From CALCMJ01 sp964475415 (GTDB lineage: Bacteria > Bacteroidota > Bacteroidia > Chitinophagales > Saprospiraceae): a DNA stretch of 64,000 nt. Positions 1 through 8,689 of this stretch are shown here, one piece after another; positions within the stretch are counted from its first letter, which is position 1, and each line of letters starts with the position of its first letter. Made by a program: the position numbers and the translations under genes. The stretch spans positions 5,912-69,911 of the forward strand of contig CAYYWZ010000014.1 of NCBI GenBank assembly GCA_964475415.1, given 5' to 3'. A model generated the notes under the pieces. That model was given only the letters and a program-made list of their open reading frames with translations. It had not been told where the DNA came from and ran no database searches.

Positions 1-2
1 AT

Positions 3-1298
3 TTCTTTACAGAAAAGTCTAGCTGGTCGTCAGCTAATAATCATCTGCTGAATACCTTATCCTATAAGATTGTTGTAAGTATAGCAGGGCATAGCGATCT
101 AAACATTAGATTAGGGAATGTGCTATCTTTTTTAATTTACCTTATGTCAATATTTTATATTGGGAAAGGCTATTTTAAAAATTATAGTAGCAGAATTTTA
201 TTATTTACGCTATTAGTTATTAATCCATATCTGCTAGATTTCTTTAGCTTATCTAGGGGGTACGGTATGAGTATTGCTTTTCTGATGTTGGCCTACTGGA
301 TGTTATGGGAATTTTTCTATAAGGAAAGAAAGAGCTATTATATACTTGCTTTCTTCGCTTTAGCGATGTCCACTTTTAGTATCATGAGTAATCTTATATT
401 TATTCCTAGCATTGCATTGAGTATTTGGATTGTTTTTATAGCTAATTACAGGAAATATAAACTAAGCATTCCTCTATATTTATTCTTAGTGCCTGTCATT
501 GCTTTTATTCTTTTGGTTGGTATATTATATGTTCCATTGACAGCCTTAGCAGGACTTGATGAGTTTAGATTTGGCACCAGATCTATTACTAGACCATTCA
601 CTTCCTTAGTAGCAAATTCTGTGAGTTCATTTTATTTTAGCAAGATTACTGATATTTTAATATGTGGCTTATTCTTTAGTGGGCTTTTATTGAGTATTTA
701 CAGTAGCTTGAAAAGATATTTCCTAACGGAAAATAAGTATAATAACTTTTATGCTTTTCTCGGTATCTCATTTATAGTTTTAATGTTGGGTTTGTTAGCG
801 GCATATTTGTTTATGGGATCTAGATTTCCTGTAGACAGAAAATCATTAATGTTTGTTCCTCTTTTAGGTTTACTCTTTACCAGTCTAATAGATAGATATA
901 ATAAGATTAATAATATTAAACCGATAGTTTCTTTGCTAATTCTATTATTTGTTGCACACTTTATATATGCCTTTGTAATGAATGAAACTATAGAGTGGAG
1001 ATATGATGCCTATACTGAAGAAGTAATAGATTTTATAGTTGCTGATGCAAATGAGGAAAATGTTGTTATTGGATCACATTGGTTTCATAATCCTTCACTT
1101 AATTATTATAAAGAGACCAAGCTACTGAGCAACATAAAGGTATCGAAATATAATAAAGAAGTAGAAGCTGATAAAATTTATGATTACTTTGTTGTATTAG
1201 AAGGAGAGGATTACAAAAAGATCAAAAATAAGTATGATCAGCTTTATCAGACAAAATCAGGTATCTTAGTGCTTAAGAAAAAAGAAGGTGAAAAATAA
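3..1298 (+). CDS. Membrane glycosyltransferase-like protein (GT-C/GT39 type), 5' partial
   Basis: The frame is open from base 3 to the stop, so the gene starts before the window; 431 residues are visible. The GTG at 120 is internal, because the 39 codons before it read like this family (an NNHLLNTL segment, then a HSDLNIRLGN segment). There are roughly eight to ten hydrophobic segments, an LSRGYGMS motif in a loop, and a C-terminal soluble tail of about 90 residues after the last membrane span. This pattern fits polyprenyl-phosphate-sugar-dependent inner-membrane glycosyltransferases of the GT39/ArnT type, which are common in Bacteroidota. The sugar and acceptor cannot be read from the sequence. 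The 3' end overlaps the next gene by 11 bp, so it is probably the head or an internal part of the operon running to 4586. The family assignment rests on topology and short motifs only. Confidence 0.6.
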   Translation, partial: FFTEKSSWSSANNHLLNTLSYKIVVSIAGHSDLNIRLGNVLSFLIYLMSIFYIGKGYFKNYSSRILLFTLLVINPYLLDFFSLSRGYGMSIAFLMLAYWMLWEFFYKERKSYYILAFFALAMSTFSIMSNLIFIPSIALSIWIVFIANYRKYKLSIPLYLFLVPVIAFILLVGILYVPLTALAGLDEFRFGTRSITRPFTSLVANSVSSFYFSKITDILICGLFFSGLLLSIYSSLKRYFLTENKYNNFYAFLGISFIVLMLGLLAAYLFMGSRFPVDRKSLMFVPLLGLLFTSLIDRYNKINNIKPIVSLLILLFVAHFIYAFVMNETIEWRYDAYTEEVIDFIVADANEENVVIGSHWFHNPSLNYYKETKLLSNIKVSKYNKEVEADKIYDYFVVLEGEDYKKIKNKYDQLYQTKSGILVLKKKEGEK

Positions 1299-2178
1299 TC
1301 AAAAAGATAGATGGGAGCATACGGTCGCTAATGTTATGGATCGATTAAGGGTAAGTGATTATTGCGGTAATCATATTCCTATATTAGGAAGTAAGAGTGC
1401 GACAAAGAAAGCGCTTTCTGCAGGTAGGATATTATTAAATGGCAAGTTAGCCAAGACTGCTGATTTTGTAAGGAATGGAGATATCGTAACTGTTGTGGGA
1501 ACTGGTGTGAGTAAGCTTAAGAAATATGATATAGAGATTCCGATAATGTACAGTGATGACTACCTAGTAATTGCGAATAAGCCTGCAGGAATTGCAGTTA
1601 ATGGAAATAGATTTAAAACCTTAGAGAATGCGCTAGCTGATACCAAGAGATCTAGCAAGCAAGATGCCTTGCCTAGGCCAGTCGCTACGCATAGAATAGA
1701 TGTTCCCACAAGAGGTTTAGTCATGCTTGCAAAAACCAAATCTGCATTAATAGAAATACCTAGACTGTTCAAAGAAAAAAAGATTCAGAAAAAGTACTTT
1801 GCCATAGTGCATGGCGATACATCTAATTTGTCAAGGGTGGATGACACCATCGATGGGAAAGCATCTAGCACACTAGTAGAAACGAAGCTGACTGTTCCTT
1901 CTAGAATGTTTGGAAAATTATCTTTAGTGGAGTTGTCACCACTGACGGGGCGAACACATCAGCTGAGAATACATATGCAAGCTAAGGGACACTTGATCTT
2001 AGGGGATAAGGAGTACGCAGCAGGGCAGAAGACCGTATTGGGAAAAGGTTTGTTTTTATGTGCAGCTGGTCTATCTTTTGTCCATCCTTTTACAAAGAAG
2101 GAACTAGATGTAGCATTAGAAATACCTAACAAGTTTATAAGAGTTGTGAATAGGGAAAAGGATAGATATAAAAAATAA
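1288..2178 (+). CDS. RluA-family pseudouridine synthase
   Basis: It isomerises uridine to pseudouridine in RNA, most likely 23S rRNA or tRNA in the cytoplasm. An N-terminal S4-like RNA-binding segment covers about residues 28-75. The catalytic motif is HRID at residues 135-138, with D138 the expected nucleophile; the usual HRLDxxTSG appears here as HRIDVPTRG. The family block THQLRIHMQAKGH and a GDKEY motif follow. At 296 residues it is normal for RluA/RluD-like enzymes. The start used is GTG at 1288, which overlaps the previous stop by 11 bp and is preceded by AAGAAG. An ATG at 1336 would shorten the protein by 16 residues without touching the S4 domain. The exact uridine target cannot be predicted. 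Confidence 0.88.
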   Translation: MKNNQKDRWEHTVANVMDRLRVSDYCGNHIPILGSKSATKKALSAGRILLNGKLAKTADFVRNGDIVTVVGTGVSKLKKYDIEIPIMYSDDYLVIANKPAGIAVNGNRFKTLENALADTKRSSKQDALPRPVATHRIDVPTRGLVMLAKTKSALIEIPRLFKEKKIQKKYFAIVHGDTSNLSRVDDTIDGKASSTLVETKLTVPSRMFGKLSLVELSPLTGRTHQLRIHMQAKGHLILGDKEYAAGQKTVLGKGLFLCAAGLSFVHPFTKKELDVALEIPNKFIRVVNREKDRYKK

Positions 2179-2179
2179 G

Positions 2180-3364
2180 ATGGAAGTATTTTTAGGAATT
2201 GGCATAGCATTACTCACCATATTTTCGATTTTGATTGTTCGGTCATTGACAACTTTGTTCCATGAGTTAGGTCATGCGGTCCCAGCATTATTTTTTACTT
2301 CTGATACAGTCAAAGTATTTGTCGGTTCTCATGGAGATTCAGATCATCCTTCTCTCAAGCTGGGGAGATTTCAGATTTTTTTTAAGATGAGTTTATTTGA
2401 TTGGAATATAGGGATGTGTGAATCACAAAGAATTTCAAATTTCTGGAAGCGATTCTTCATAATTATAGGAGGACCTATAGCTAGCTTATTGGTAGCTATT
2501 CCCTTTTACTTTCTTCTTATGAATGATGATTTCCCTTACTATCTAAGATTTATGATTTTTGTTTTTCTTATTGCTGCAGTCATAGATTTTTTTATAAATA
2601 TCATACCTATAAATAGATCTTTCAGAACACATAAGGGAGATATGATCTATAATGATGGTTATAATCTTATAGCCTTATTGACAAGAAAGGGCTTGTCAAA
2701 AGAATTCTTAAGTATAGAGCAGAAGTACGTCCAAGGAAAATATGAGGAAGTAATAATTGATTGTAATGAGATGATCGCCGACGGAAAGGAGAGTAAGCAG
2801 GTCTATTATCTGTTGGCCTCCTCTTATCAGAAAGAAGGAGATTACGAAGAAGCATTATCTAGATATACTGATATGAATAATAAGTACAAATTGTCACATG
2901 AGGATTATTATGATCTAGGTGTACTCTACAACGAAAAAAGAGATTATAAAAGAAGTATAGAAAGTCTAGATCATTATCTTTATATCAATTTCTCGGATGC
3001 TCGTGCTCTAGAACTGAGAGGAAAATCTAAATTATTCATAGATGATTTCGAAGGTGCTTTGAAAGATCTAGAGAGGGCTATAAGCTTAGATAAGAAAATA
3101 GTTTCTGCGTGGAGTTATAGATTTGGTGCTCTAGTAAAGTTAGGAAATTTAGAAGCTGCCGAAAAAGCACTCGAGCAAGCTAAAAAGATCGATCCTGATA
3201 ATCCCTTGATGACTTATTACCAAGGTGTATATCACTATGATAGTAAGGATTACGATAATGCATTAAAGTATCTAAGCTTAGCGGAAAAGAATAATCTTCC
3301 TTTTCATGATATACAATATAAGTTATCGGAGGTCATAAGATATATTAATTTCCAAAAAGAATAA
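2180..3364 (+). CDS. M50/site-2-protease-like membrane protein with C-terminal TPR repeats
   Basis: The first ~160 residues are membrane-embedded. The zinc-protease motif HELGH lies at residues 28-32 within the first hydrophobic stretch, and a GGPIASLLVAI segment resembles the conserved GGP region of site-2 proteases. A later NDGYN motif could supply the third metal ligand (Asp), as the LDG-type motif does in this family. The second half (about residues 185-390) is tetratricopeptide repeats with the usual small/aromatic spacing. The start ATG lies one base after the preceding stop, so it is co-transcribed. Metal-binding residues are present, so an active intramembrane or membrane-proximal protease with a TPR recruitment domain is plausible. 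The substrate is unknown. The M50 assignment is by motif only. Confidence 0.7.
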   Translation: MEVFLGIGIALLTIFSILIVRSLTTLFHELGHAVPALFFTSDTVKVFVGSHGDSDHPSLKLGRFQIFFKMSLFDWNIGMCESQRISNFWKRFFIIIGGPIASLLVAIPFYFLLMNDDFPYYLRFMIFVFLIAAVIDFFINIIPINRSFRTHKGDMIYNDGYNLIALLTRKGLSKEFLSIEQKYVQGKYEEVIIDCNEMIADGKESKQVYYLLASSYQKEGDYEEALSRYTDMNNKYKLSHEDYYDLGVLYNEKRDYKRSIESLDHYLYINFSDARALELRGKSKLFIDDFEGALKDLERAISLDKKIVSAWSYRFGALVKLGNLEAAEKALEQAKKIDPDNPLMTYYQGVYHYDSKDYDNALKYLSLAEKNNLPFHDIQYKLSEVIRYINFQKE

Positions 3365-3368
3365 GGAC

Positions 3369-4586
3369 ATGATGAAGGTAGGTATTATTGGAGGTGGAGC
3401 TGCTGGTTTTTATGCTGCTATACATGTCAAAATAAATTATCCTGATGCTGAAGTTACCATACTAGAAAAAACGACTAAGATACTTTCTAAGGTCAAAGTT
3501 TCTGGTGGTGGTAGATGCAATGTAACCAACGCTTGTAAGTCCATACCCGAATTAGCTCGTGCTTATCCTAGAGGTAGTAAGTTTTTGAAGAAAGCTTTTC
3601 AGGAATATTATACAGTAGATACAATGCAATTTTTCGAAGAGAGAAATGTACCCCTAGTAACACAAGAAGATCAATGCATTTTTCCTGTGTCTCAAAGTTC
3701 GCAAACTATAATAGATTGTTTTTTAGACGAGGTAAGACAAAATGATATTAAGGTGCTTACTAAGATGAGTGTGACTAGCATGGAGATAAAAGATAATGGG
3801 ATTAAACTTGTTTTTGCGAAAAGTGAAGTAGAGCCTATTTTTTTTGATAAAGTCATCGTTGCAACAGGAGGTTCTCCTAAACGATGTGGATTAGAGTGGT
3901 TAGAAAAACTAGGACATAAGATAGAAGATCCTGTACCTTCATTATTTACATTCAATATGCCTGAGGAGAAAATAAAAGAACTTATGGGTGTTGTAATTGA
4001 TCCAGTACAAGTCAGTATAACAGGTACTAAATTGAAATCATCTGGTCCTCTTTTGATAACGCACTGGGGAATGAGTGGTCCTGCCATTCTTAAGCTATCC
4101 GCTTTTGGCGCACGCATTCTTGCAGATACTGACTACAGTTTTACTATTCATGTCAATTGGGTAAACGAATCAGATCAAAACCTTGTACAAGAAAATATTT
4201 GTGAAATCGTGAGCAAGTATCCTAAGAAGCAACTATCCTCATTTAAACCTTATGCTCTAAGAGAAAGATTGTGGTTGCACCTTTTAGAGAAGATAGGATT
4301 AGAGTCTACTAGGAAATGGTCAGATATCGGAAAAAAAGGAATTAATAAGATTGTAAATATATTGAGTCATGATGTCTACACGGTAAAAGGTAAAACTACC
4401 TTTAAAGAAGAATTTGTAACCTGTGGTGGTGTGAGTCTACAAAGTATACATCATAAAAGTATGCGGTCAAAAGTAAGCGATCATCTGTATTTCGCAGGAG
4501 AGATTATGGATATAGATGGGATTACCGGAGGATATAATTTTCAGTCGGCATGGACGACAGCTTATATCGCCGCCCAATTAAGATAG
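3369..4586 (+). CDS. HI0933-family NAD(P)/FAD-dependent oxidoreductase (YhiN/BaiN-like)
   Basis: A predicted flavoprotein of 405 residues. The N-terminus carries a Rossmann dinucleotide-binding motif (GIIGGGAAG), then an acidic residue ending the second strand (ILEK), then the family signature SGGGRCNVTN. The C-terminus has the second FAD-contact block FAGEIMDIDG-ITGGYNFQ, typical of HI0933-like proteins. The physiological substrate of most members is unknown; some relatives act in bile-acid reduction, which cannot be assumed here. The start is ATG at 3369; a second in-frame ATG follows directly and is equally good. The gene lies four bases after the previous stop and is probably the last gene of the operon; purE converges on it 24 bp downstream. 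Confidence 0.88.
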   Translation: MMKVGIIGGGAAGFYAAIHVKINYPDAEVTILEKTTKILSKVKVSGGGRCNVTNACKSIPELARAYPRGSKFLKKAFQEYYTVDTMQFFEERNVPLVTQEDQCIFPVSQSSQTIIDCFLDEVRQNDIKVLTKMSVTSMEIKDNGIKLVFAKSEVEPIFFDKVIVATGGSPKRCGLEWLEKLGHKIEDPVPSLFTFNMPEEKIKELMGVVIDPVQVSITGTKLKSSGPLLITHWGMSGPAILKLSAFGARILADTDYSFTIHVNWVNESDQNLVQENICEIVSKYPKKQLSSFKPYALRERLWLHLLEKIGLESTRKWSDIGKKGINKIVNILSHDVYTVKGKTTFKEEFVTCGGVSLQSIHHKSMRSKVSDHLYFAGEIMDIDGITGGYNFQSAWTTAYIAAQLR

Positions 4587-4610
4587 TGTTTTGTTGATTG
4601 AGTAAAGTAG

Positions 4611-5105
4611 CTACTCTGATTCTAGTTTTTTGACTTTTTCCATAACAGCTTCAGTAAGTTGTTTTCTATAAGCATCCATTTTAGATGCGATAGTAGCATC
4701 GTAACTGCCTAGTATTCTAGCGGCAAGTATTCCTGCGTTTTTCCCTCCATCTAGCGCAACAGTTGCAACAGGAATTCCTGAGGGCATTTGTAATATGGAT
4801 AGAATAGAGTCCCAACCATCTATAGAATTAGAGGAGTGTATAGGGACACCGATGACGGGAAGACTAGTAAGGCTGGCTACCATGCCAGGCAGATGAGCAG
4901 CTCCTCCTGCTCCTGCCACGATAACTTTCAGTCCTTTGTCTCTTGCTGTCTTTGCATAAGAGATCATTCTGTCTGGTGTTCTATGAGCAGATACGATAGT
5001 CATCTCATAAGGTATATCCATGCTATCAAGAAATTCAGCAGCTTTCCGCATGATTGGTAGATCAGAATCTGATCCCATAATGATACCTATTTCGATTTTA
5101 CTCAT
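4611..5105 (-). CDS. purE: N5-carboxyaminoimidazole ribonucleotide mutase PurE
   Basis: It converts N5-CAIR to CAIR in de novo purine synthesis, in the cytoplasm. At 164 residues it matches the class I bacterial enzyme. Visible signatures are GIIMGSDSDLP near the N-terminus (phosphate binding), SAHRTPDR (carrying the catalytic His), AGAGGAAHLPGM and the loop GVPIHSS. It overlaps purK by four bases (ATGA), so the two are translationally coupled. PurE and PurK act consecutively, which confirms both calls. Transcription is from the promoter upstream of purK. Confidence 0.97.
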   Translation of the reverse strand: MSKIEIGIIMGSDSDLPIMRKAAEFLDSMDIPYEMTIVSAHRTPDRMISYAKTARDKGLKVIVAGAGGAAHLPGMVASLTSLPVIGVPIHSSNSIDGWDSILSILQMPSGIPVATVALDGGKNAGILAARILGSYDATIASKMDAYRKQLTEAVMEKVKKLESE

Positions 5106-6232
5106 GTCTTTACCTTGATGTTTTCTTTTACAAAAGTAGCCTTTTCTATTGCTTGAGCCAAACTCTTATCTATAATGGTTATATGCCCCATTTTTCTATA
5201 AGGTTTAGTTATTTCTTTGCCGTAGATATGAGGATATACGCCTTCTATAGCCATTACTTTGTCTAGACCTTCATATACAGCTTTACCCGTGTGATCTGGC
5301 TCGCCTAGTAAGTTTATCATCACAGACTTACTTCTTTCCGAAGTGCTTCCCAGAGGTAGATCAGAAATAGCTCGTAGATGTTGTTCGTATTGTGATGTAG
5401 TATTAGCTTCGATAGTTTGGTGACCGCTGTTGTGTGCTCTAGGTGCACTTTCATTAACTAAGATTTCTTTATTCTTGTTGAGAAACATTTCTATTGCAAT
5501 TATACCTACGATACCTAGATTATTGACAACTTTTTCTGCTAGGAGAATTGCATCAGCTTGTTGTTTCTTTGTTATTCTTGCAGGACTTATCAGAAACTCT
5601 ACAAGATTAGCGTCTGGATTAAACTCCATTTCTACAATAGGATAAATGGCAAGATCTCCAGCGGGATTTCTAGCTACTATTACTGAAATCTCTTTATGTA
5701 TGTCTACTGCAGTTTCTAGGATAGATGGTTCATCGAATAGATTATCTAGATCCTCAGCATTTTTTATAATTTGTACACCTCTTCCATCATATCCTCCTGT
5801 ACACAGCTTTTGCACGAAAGGGTATTCCCATTTTTCTTCTTCTACACTTTTTAGAATTTGTGATTTGTTGGAGAAATGTTCATAGGTTGCTGTAGGAATA
5901 TCATTTGCTTTATAGAAGTCTTTCTGTTTTCCTTTGTCTTTTATGATCTCTAGAACTGAAGGCTGTGGATATACTTTTTTGCCGAGAGCTTCTAGTTTCT
6001 TAAGCGCTTCCACATTTACATTTTCGATTTCTATAGTTATAACATCTTTGTTTCTACCGAAGGCGATAACATCATTTTGGTTTTGAAAACTTCCAAGTGT
6101 CAGCTGATTACTTACCTTACTTACAGGGCAACTATGGCTGTTTTCTAGGAAACTTATATCCATATTGAGTCGTGATCCTGCTTGATAAAGCATTTTTCCT
6201 AATTGTCCGCCCCCCAGTACACCTATTTTCAT
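5102..6232 (-). CDS. purK: N5-carboxyaminoimidazole ribonucleotide synthase PurK
   Basis: An ATP-grasp enzyme that makes N5-CAIR from AIR, bicarbonate and ATP, feeding PurE. The N-terminal motif GVLGGGQLGKML begins at residue 4 of the chosen start. The ATP-grasp core contains KLCTGGYDGRG, and the C-terminal part has NESAPRAHNSGHQTIEA. I chose ATG at 6232 because the protein then starts MKIGVLGGG as in the family. A longer frame to 6295 would add 21 hydrophobic residues and run into the promoter at 6260-6288. The protein is then 376 residues, a normal length. The stop overlaps the purE start (ATGA). Confidence 0.96.
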   Translation of the reverse strand: MKIGVLGGGQLGKMLYQAGSRLNMDISFLENSHSCPVSKVSNQLTLGSFQNQNDVIAFGRNKDVITIEIENVNVEALKKLEALGKKVYPQPSVLEIIKDKGKQKDFYKANDIPTATYEHFSNKSQILKSVEEEKWEYPFVQKLCTGGYDGRGVQIIKNAEDLDNLFDEPSILETAVDIHKEISVIVARNPAGDLAIYPIVEMEFNPDANLVEFLISPARITKKQQADAILLAEKVVNNLGIVGIIAIEMFLNKNKEILVNESAPRAHNSGHQTIEANTTSQYEQHLRAISDLPLGSTSERSKSVMINLLGEPDHTGKAVYEGLDKVMAIEGVYPHIYGKEITKPYRKMGHITIIDKSLAQAIEKATFVKENIKVKT

Positions 6233-6259
6233 AATTAATAATCTATCATTAAGAAGGTA

Positions 6260-6288
6260 CAAAAATAGAATTATTAGCTGCATTACAA
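6260..6288 (-). promoter_or_regulatory. Bacteroidota-type promoter for purKE
   Basis: Read on the minus strand, a perfect -7 element TATTTTTG (6267 to 6260) is preceded by an 18-bp spacer and a TTG -33 core (6288 to 6286). This is the TTG-N17/23-TAnnTTTG layout of Bacteroidota housekeeping promoters. It would start transcription about 20 bases before the chosen purK ATG, which supports that shorter start. Confidence 0.55.
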
Positions 6289-6366
6289 TTGACATTGCTA
6301 ATATTTTTTACGCTCTTTTGACATTTTAGTTAAGTTAGAAAAAATGTAATTGTGTATCTTGAGCTT

Positions 6367-7704
6367 ATGTCAAGTACAATATTTAAAAACGGGAAAATAG
6401 TAAACGAAGGGAAGATCATAGAAGGCGATCTTTTGATTACAAATGGTCGTATAGAGAAGATAGCTTCTTCTATAGATTCAGGTTCTGCGAAGGAAGTAGA
6501 TGCTACAGATAGGTATATTATCCCTGGTATAATAGACGATCAGGTACACTTCAGAGAGCCTGGACTTACTTATAAGGCAGATATTGCTTCTGAATCAAGA
6601 GCGGCTATTGCAGGTGGTGTTACAACATTTATGGAGATGCCTAATACGAAACCTTCAGCGCTGACACAAGAGCTATTGCAAGATAAGTACGACATTGCTA
6701 ACAAATCTGCTTATGCTAATTATAGCTTTTTTATGGGTGCTTCTAATGATAATATCGAAGAAGTACTGAAGACCAATGCTAAAAATGTATGCGGTGTCAA
6801 AGTTTTTATGGGTTCTAGTACTGGTAAGATGCTTGTCGATAATGAACAGACACTAAAGAATATATTTTCTAAAGTAGATGCTCTTATTGCCACTCATTGC
6901 GAAGATGAGACAACCATAAGAAAAAACTTAGCGCTCTACCAAGAGAAATATGGTGACAATCTATTGCCTCAGCACCATCCTGAAATAAGAAGTAGGGAAG
7001 GATGTTACAAGTCATCATCTTTAGCAGCAGGACTTGCTAAGGAGTATAACTCTAGATTGCATATTCTGCACATTTCTACTAAGGAGGAATTAGATCTATT
7101 TACAAATAAAATTCCACTAGAAGAAAAAAGAATTACATCAGAAGCATGTGTGCATCATATGTTTTTCGAACAGAGCCAATACGCTGAGCTAGGAAATAAG
7201 ATCAAATGTAATCCAGCTATAAAGCATGAAAGTGATAGGGAGGCTATATTTCAGGCTGTCTTAGATGACACTATAGATATTATCGCTACAGATCATGCTC
7301 CACATACAATGGAAGAAAAAGCAAGGCCATATAGTTCTGCTCCGTCAGGATTGCCTCTTATACAGCATACGCTAAATATTATGCTAGATTTTTACAAAAA
7401 GGATAAGATAAGCTTAGAGAAAATTGTAGAGAAAATGTGTCATACTCCTGCTATCTGTTTTCAGGTGAAAGAAAGAGGATTTCTTAGAGAAGGGTTTATG
7501 GCTGATATAGTACTCGTAGATGTAGAAGACCAATGGACTATCCAGAAAGAAAATATCTACTACAAATGCGGATGGTCTCCTCTAGAAGGCAGAAATGCGC
7601 AAGGGAGAATTATATCTACCTATGTAAATGGAATAGAGGTCTACAATCATCAAGGTAAGTTTGTACAAGGGCAGGGTAGTCGTATCGAATTTGCGAGGCC
7701 TTAA
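6367..7704 (+). CDS. pyrC: Dihydroorotase (class I, PyrC/amidohydrolase family)
   Basis: It cyclises carbamoyl-aspartate to dihydroorotate in pyrimidine synthesis. The sequence shows an amidohydrolase TIM barrel: DDQVHFREPG at residues 57-66, GGVTTFMEMPNT, a conserved-Lys region VKVFMGSSTG (candidate carboxylated Lys), ATHCEDE, HILHIST and ATDHAPHT. The first metal-binding His of the usual HxH is replaced by Gln (Q59-V60-H61). From memory the same DDQVH form occurs in other Bacteroidota dihydroorotases, so it may be a clade feature rather than a defect. I chose ATG at 6367; the frame opens five codons earlier at a GTG. Length is 445 residues. A hydantoinase/allantoinase-like activity is the main alternative. 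Confidence 0.87.
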   Translation: MSSTIFKNGKIVNEGKIIEGDLLITNGRIEKIASSIDSGSAKEVDATDRYIIPGIIDDQVHFREPGLTYKADIASESRAAIAGGVTTFMEMPNTKPSALTQELLQDKYDIANKSAYANYSFFMGASNDNIEEVLKTNAKNVCGVKVFMGSSTGKMLVDNEQTLKNIFSKVDALIATHCEDETTIRKNLALYQEKYGDNLLPQHHPEIRSREGCYKSSSLAAGLAKEYNSRLHILHISTKEELDLFTNKIPLEEKRITSEACVHHMFFEQSQYAELGNKIKCNPAIKHESDREAIFQAVLDDTIDIIATDHAPHTMEEKARPYSSAPSGLPLIQHTLNIMLDFYKKDKISLEKIVEKMCHTPAICFQVKERGFLREGFMADIVLVDVEDQWTIQKENIYYKCGWSPLEGRNAQGRIISTYVNGIEVYNHQGKFVQGQGSRIEFARP

Positions 7705-7782
7705 GTAGTTCCGCACTAATAATTGTCATGTATAGACATATAGACTAAGTCTTATATTCGATAAGCTGTATTGTTAAGCTTC

Positions 7783-7801
7783 TGTGATACTTTTGTGATA
7801 C
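7783..7801 (+). promoter_or_regulatory. Direct repeat overlapping a -7 element upstream of the two-component operon
   Basis: Two copies of TGTGATAC occur at 7783-7790 and 7794-7801, one helical turn (11 bp) apart. A perfect Bacteroidota -7 element TACTTTTG (7788-7795) overlaps both copies; no well-spaced TTG -33 is present. Same-face direct repeats at 11-bp spacing are what OmpR/PhoB dimers bind, and the gene downstream encodes such a regulator, so autoregulation is a reasonable inference. The scaffold join at 7847-7946 lies between this site and the gene. Confidence 0.4.
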
Positions 7802-7846
7802 GGTATGATTAACTTTATATCACGTAAAGAATAATCTTATAATCTT

Positions 7847-7946
7847 NNNNNNNNNNNNNNNNNNNNNNNNNNNNNNNNNNNNNNNNNNNNNNNNNNNNNN
7901 NNNNNNNNNNNNNNNNNNNNNNNNNNNNNNNNNNNNNNNNNNNNNN
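7847..7946. other. Scaffold gap (100 N) flanked by a 16-bp direct duplication
   Basis: The 16 bases before the N-run (7831-7846) are identical to the 16 bases after it (7947-7962): ATAATCTTATAATCTT, itself two 8-bp units. As at the other two gaps, the contig ends probably overlap, so little or no real sequence may be missing. The gap is intergenic, upstream of the response regulator. Confidence 0.8.
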
Positions 7947-7985
7947 ATAATCTTATAATCTTTTCACTTATAACAATCATAAAAT

Positions 7986-8687
7986 ATGAATTCTAGAGCC
8001 TTGATTGTAGAGGATGATCCTCAGATAGCAGATTTGCTTTCTATGAGCTTACAAGATATCAATATAGATTCTATAATCGTAGAGGATGGTTACGATGCTT
8101 TAAGAAAGGTCAAGTCAGAAAAATTCGACATTATATTACTGGATCTCATGCTTAAGTCTATAGGTGGTGTGGAGGTTTGTAAACAGATAAGGCATGATGA
8201 TCTGACTACACCTATAATTATGGTAACTGCTAAGAGTGAGGAAATAGATAAGGTAGTAGGATTAGAAACAGGGGCGGATGATTACATTACTAAGCCATTC
8301 AGCATAAGAGAGTTACAAGCTCGTGTCAAAGCTATACTTAGACGAGCAGAGAAGAAAGAGCATGTAGATACTGGCAAATCGAAAATATTGGCTTTAGGCG
8401 ATATCATTATAGATCTTGATAAAAGATCCGTTGTCAAAGAAGGGGAAAGATTAGATCTTACTTCTAAGGAGTTTGAGATATTAAGTGTACTGGCTTGTAG
8501 TCCAGGTAAAAGCTTCAGTCGACAAAACTTACTTAATCTAGTTTGGGGTTATAATTTTGAAGGTTTAGAACATACGGTTAATTCCCATATAAATAGATTA
8601 AGAGCTAAGATAGAAGATGATATGACAGAGCATAAATACATATTGACCACATGGGGATATGGTTACAGATTTAATGAAAAAACATAA
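7986..8687 (+). CDS. OmpR/PhoB-family response regulator
   Basis: A cytoplasmic DNA-binding regulator of 233 residues. The receiver domain covers residues 1-118 with the acidic pair D10/D11, phospho-acceptor D53, switch Thr T81 and K103 in the TKPF motif. The winged-helix effector domain (about 130-230) has the typical LTSKEFEIL, VNSHINRLRAKI and TTWGYGYRF signatures. All phosphotransfer residues are present. The stop is followed after two bases by the GTG start of the histidine kinase, its presumed phosphodonor. Paired TGTGATAC repeats upstream may be its own operator. The regulon is unknown; PhoB-, CpxR- or ResD-like roles cannot be told apart. Confidence 0.95.
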   Translation: MNSRALIVEDDPQIADLLSMSLQDINIDSIIVEDGYDALRKVKSEKFDIILLDLMLKSIGGVEVCKQIRHDDLTTPIIMVTAKSEEIDKVVGLETGADDYITKPFSIRELQARVKAILRRAEKKEHVDTGKSKILALGDIIIDLDKRSVVKEGERLDLTSKEFEILSVLACSPGKSFSRQNLLNLVWGYNFEGLEHTVNSHINRLRAKIEDDMTEHKYILTTWGYGYRFNEKT

Positions 8688-8689
8688 TT

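Noticed and set aside
6233..6295. Longer purK start at 6295
   Set aside because: It would add 21 hydrophobic residues not seen in PurK and would put the promoter at 6260-6288 inside the coding region.
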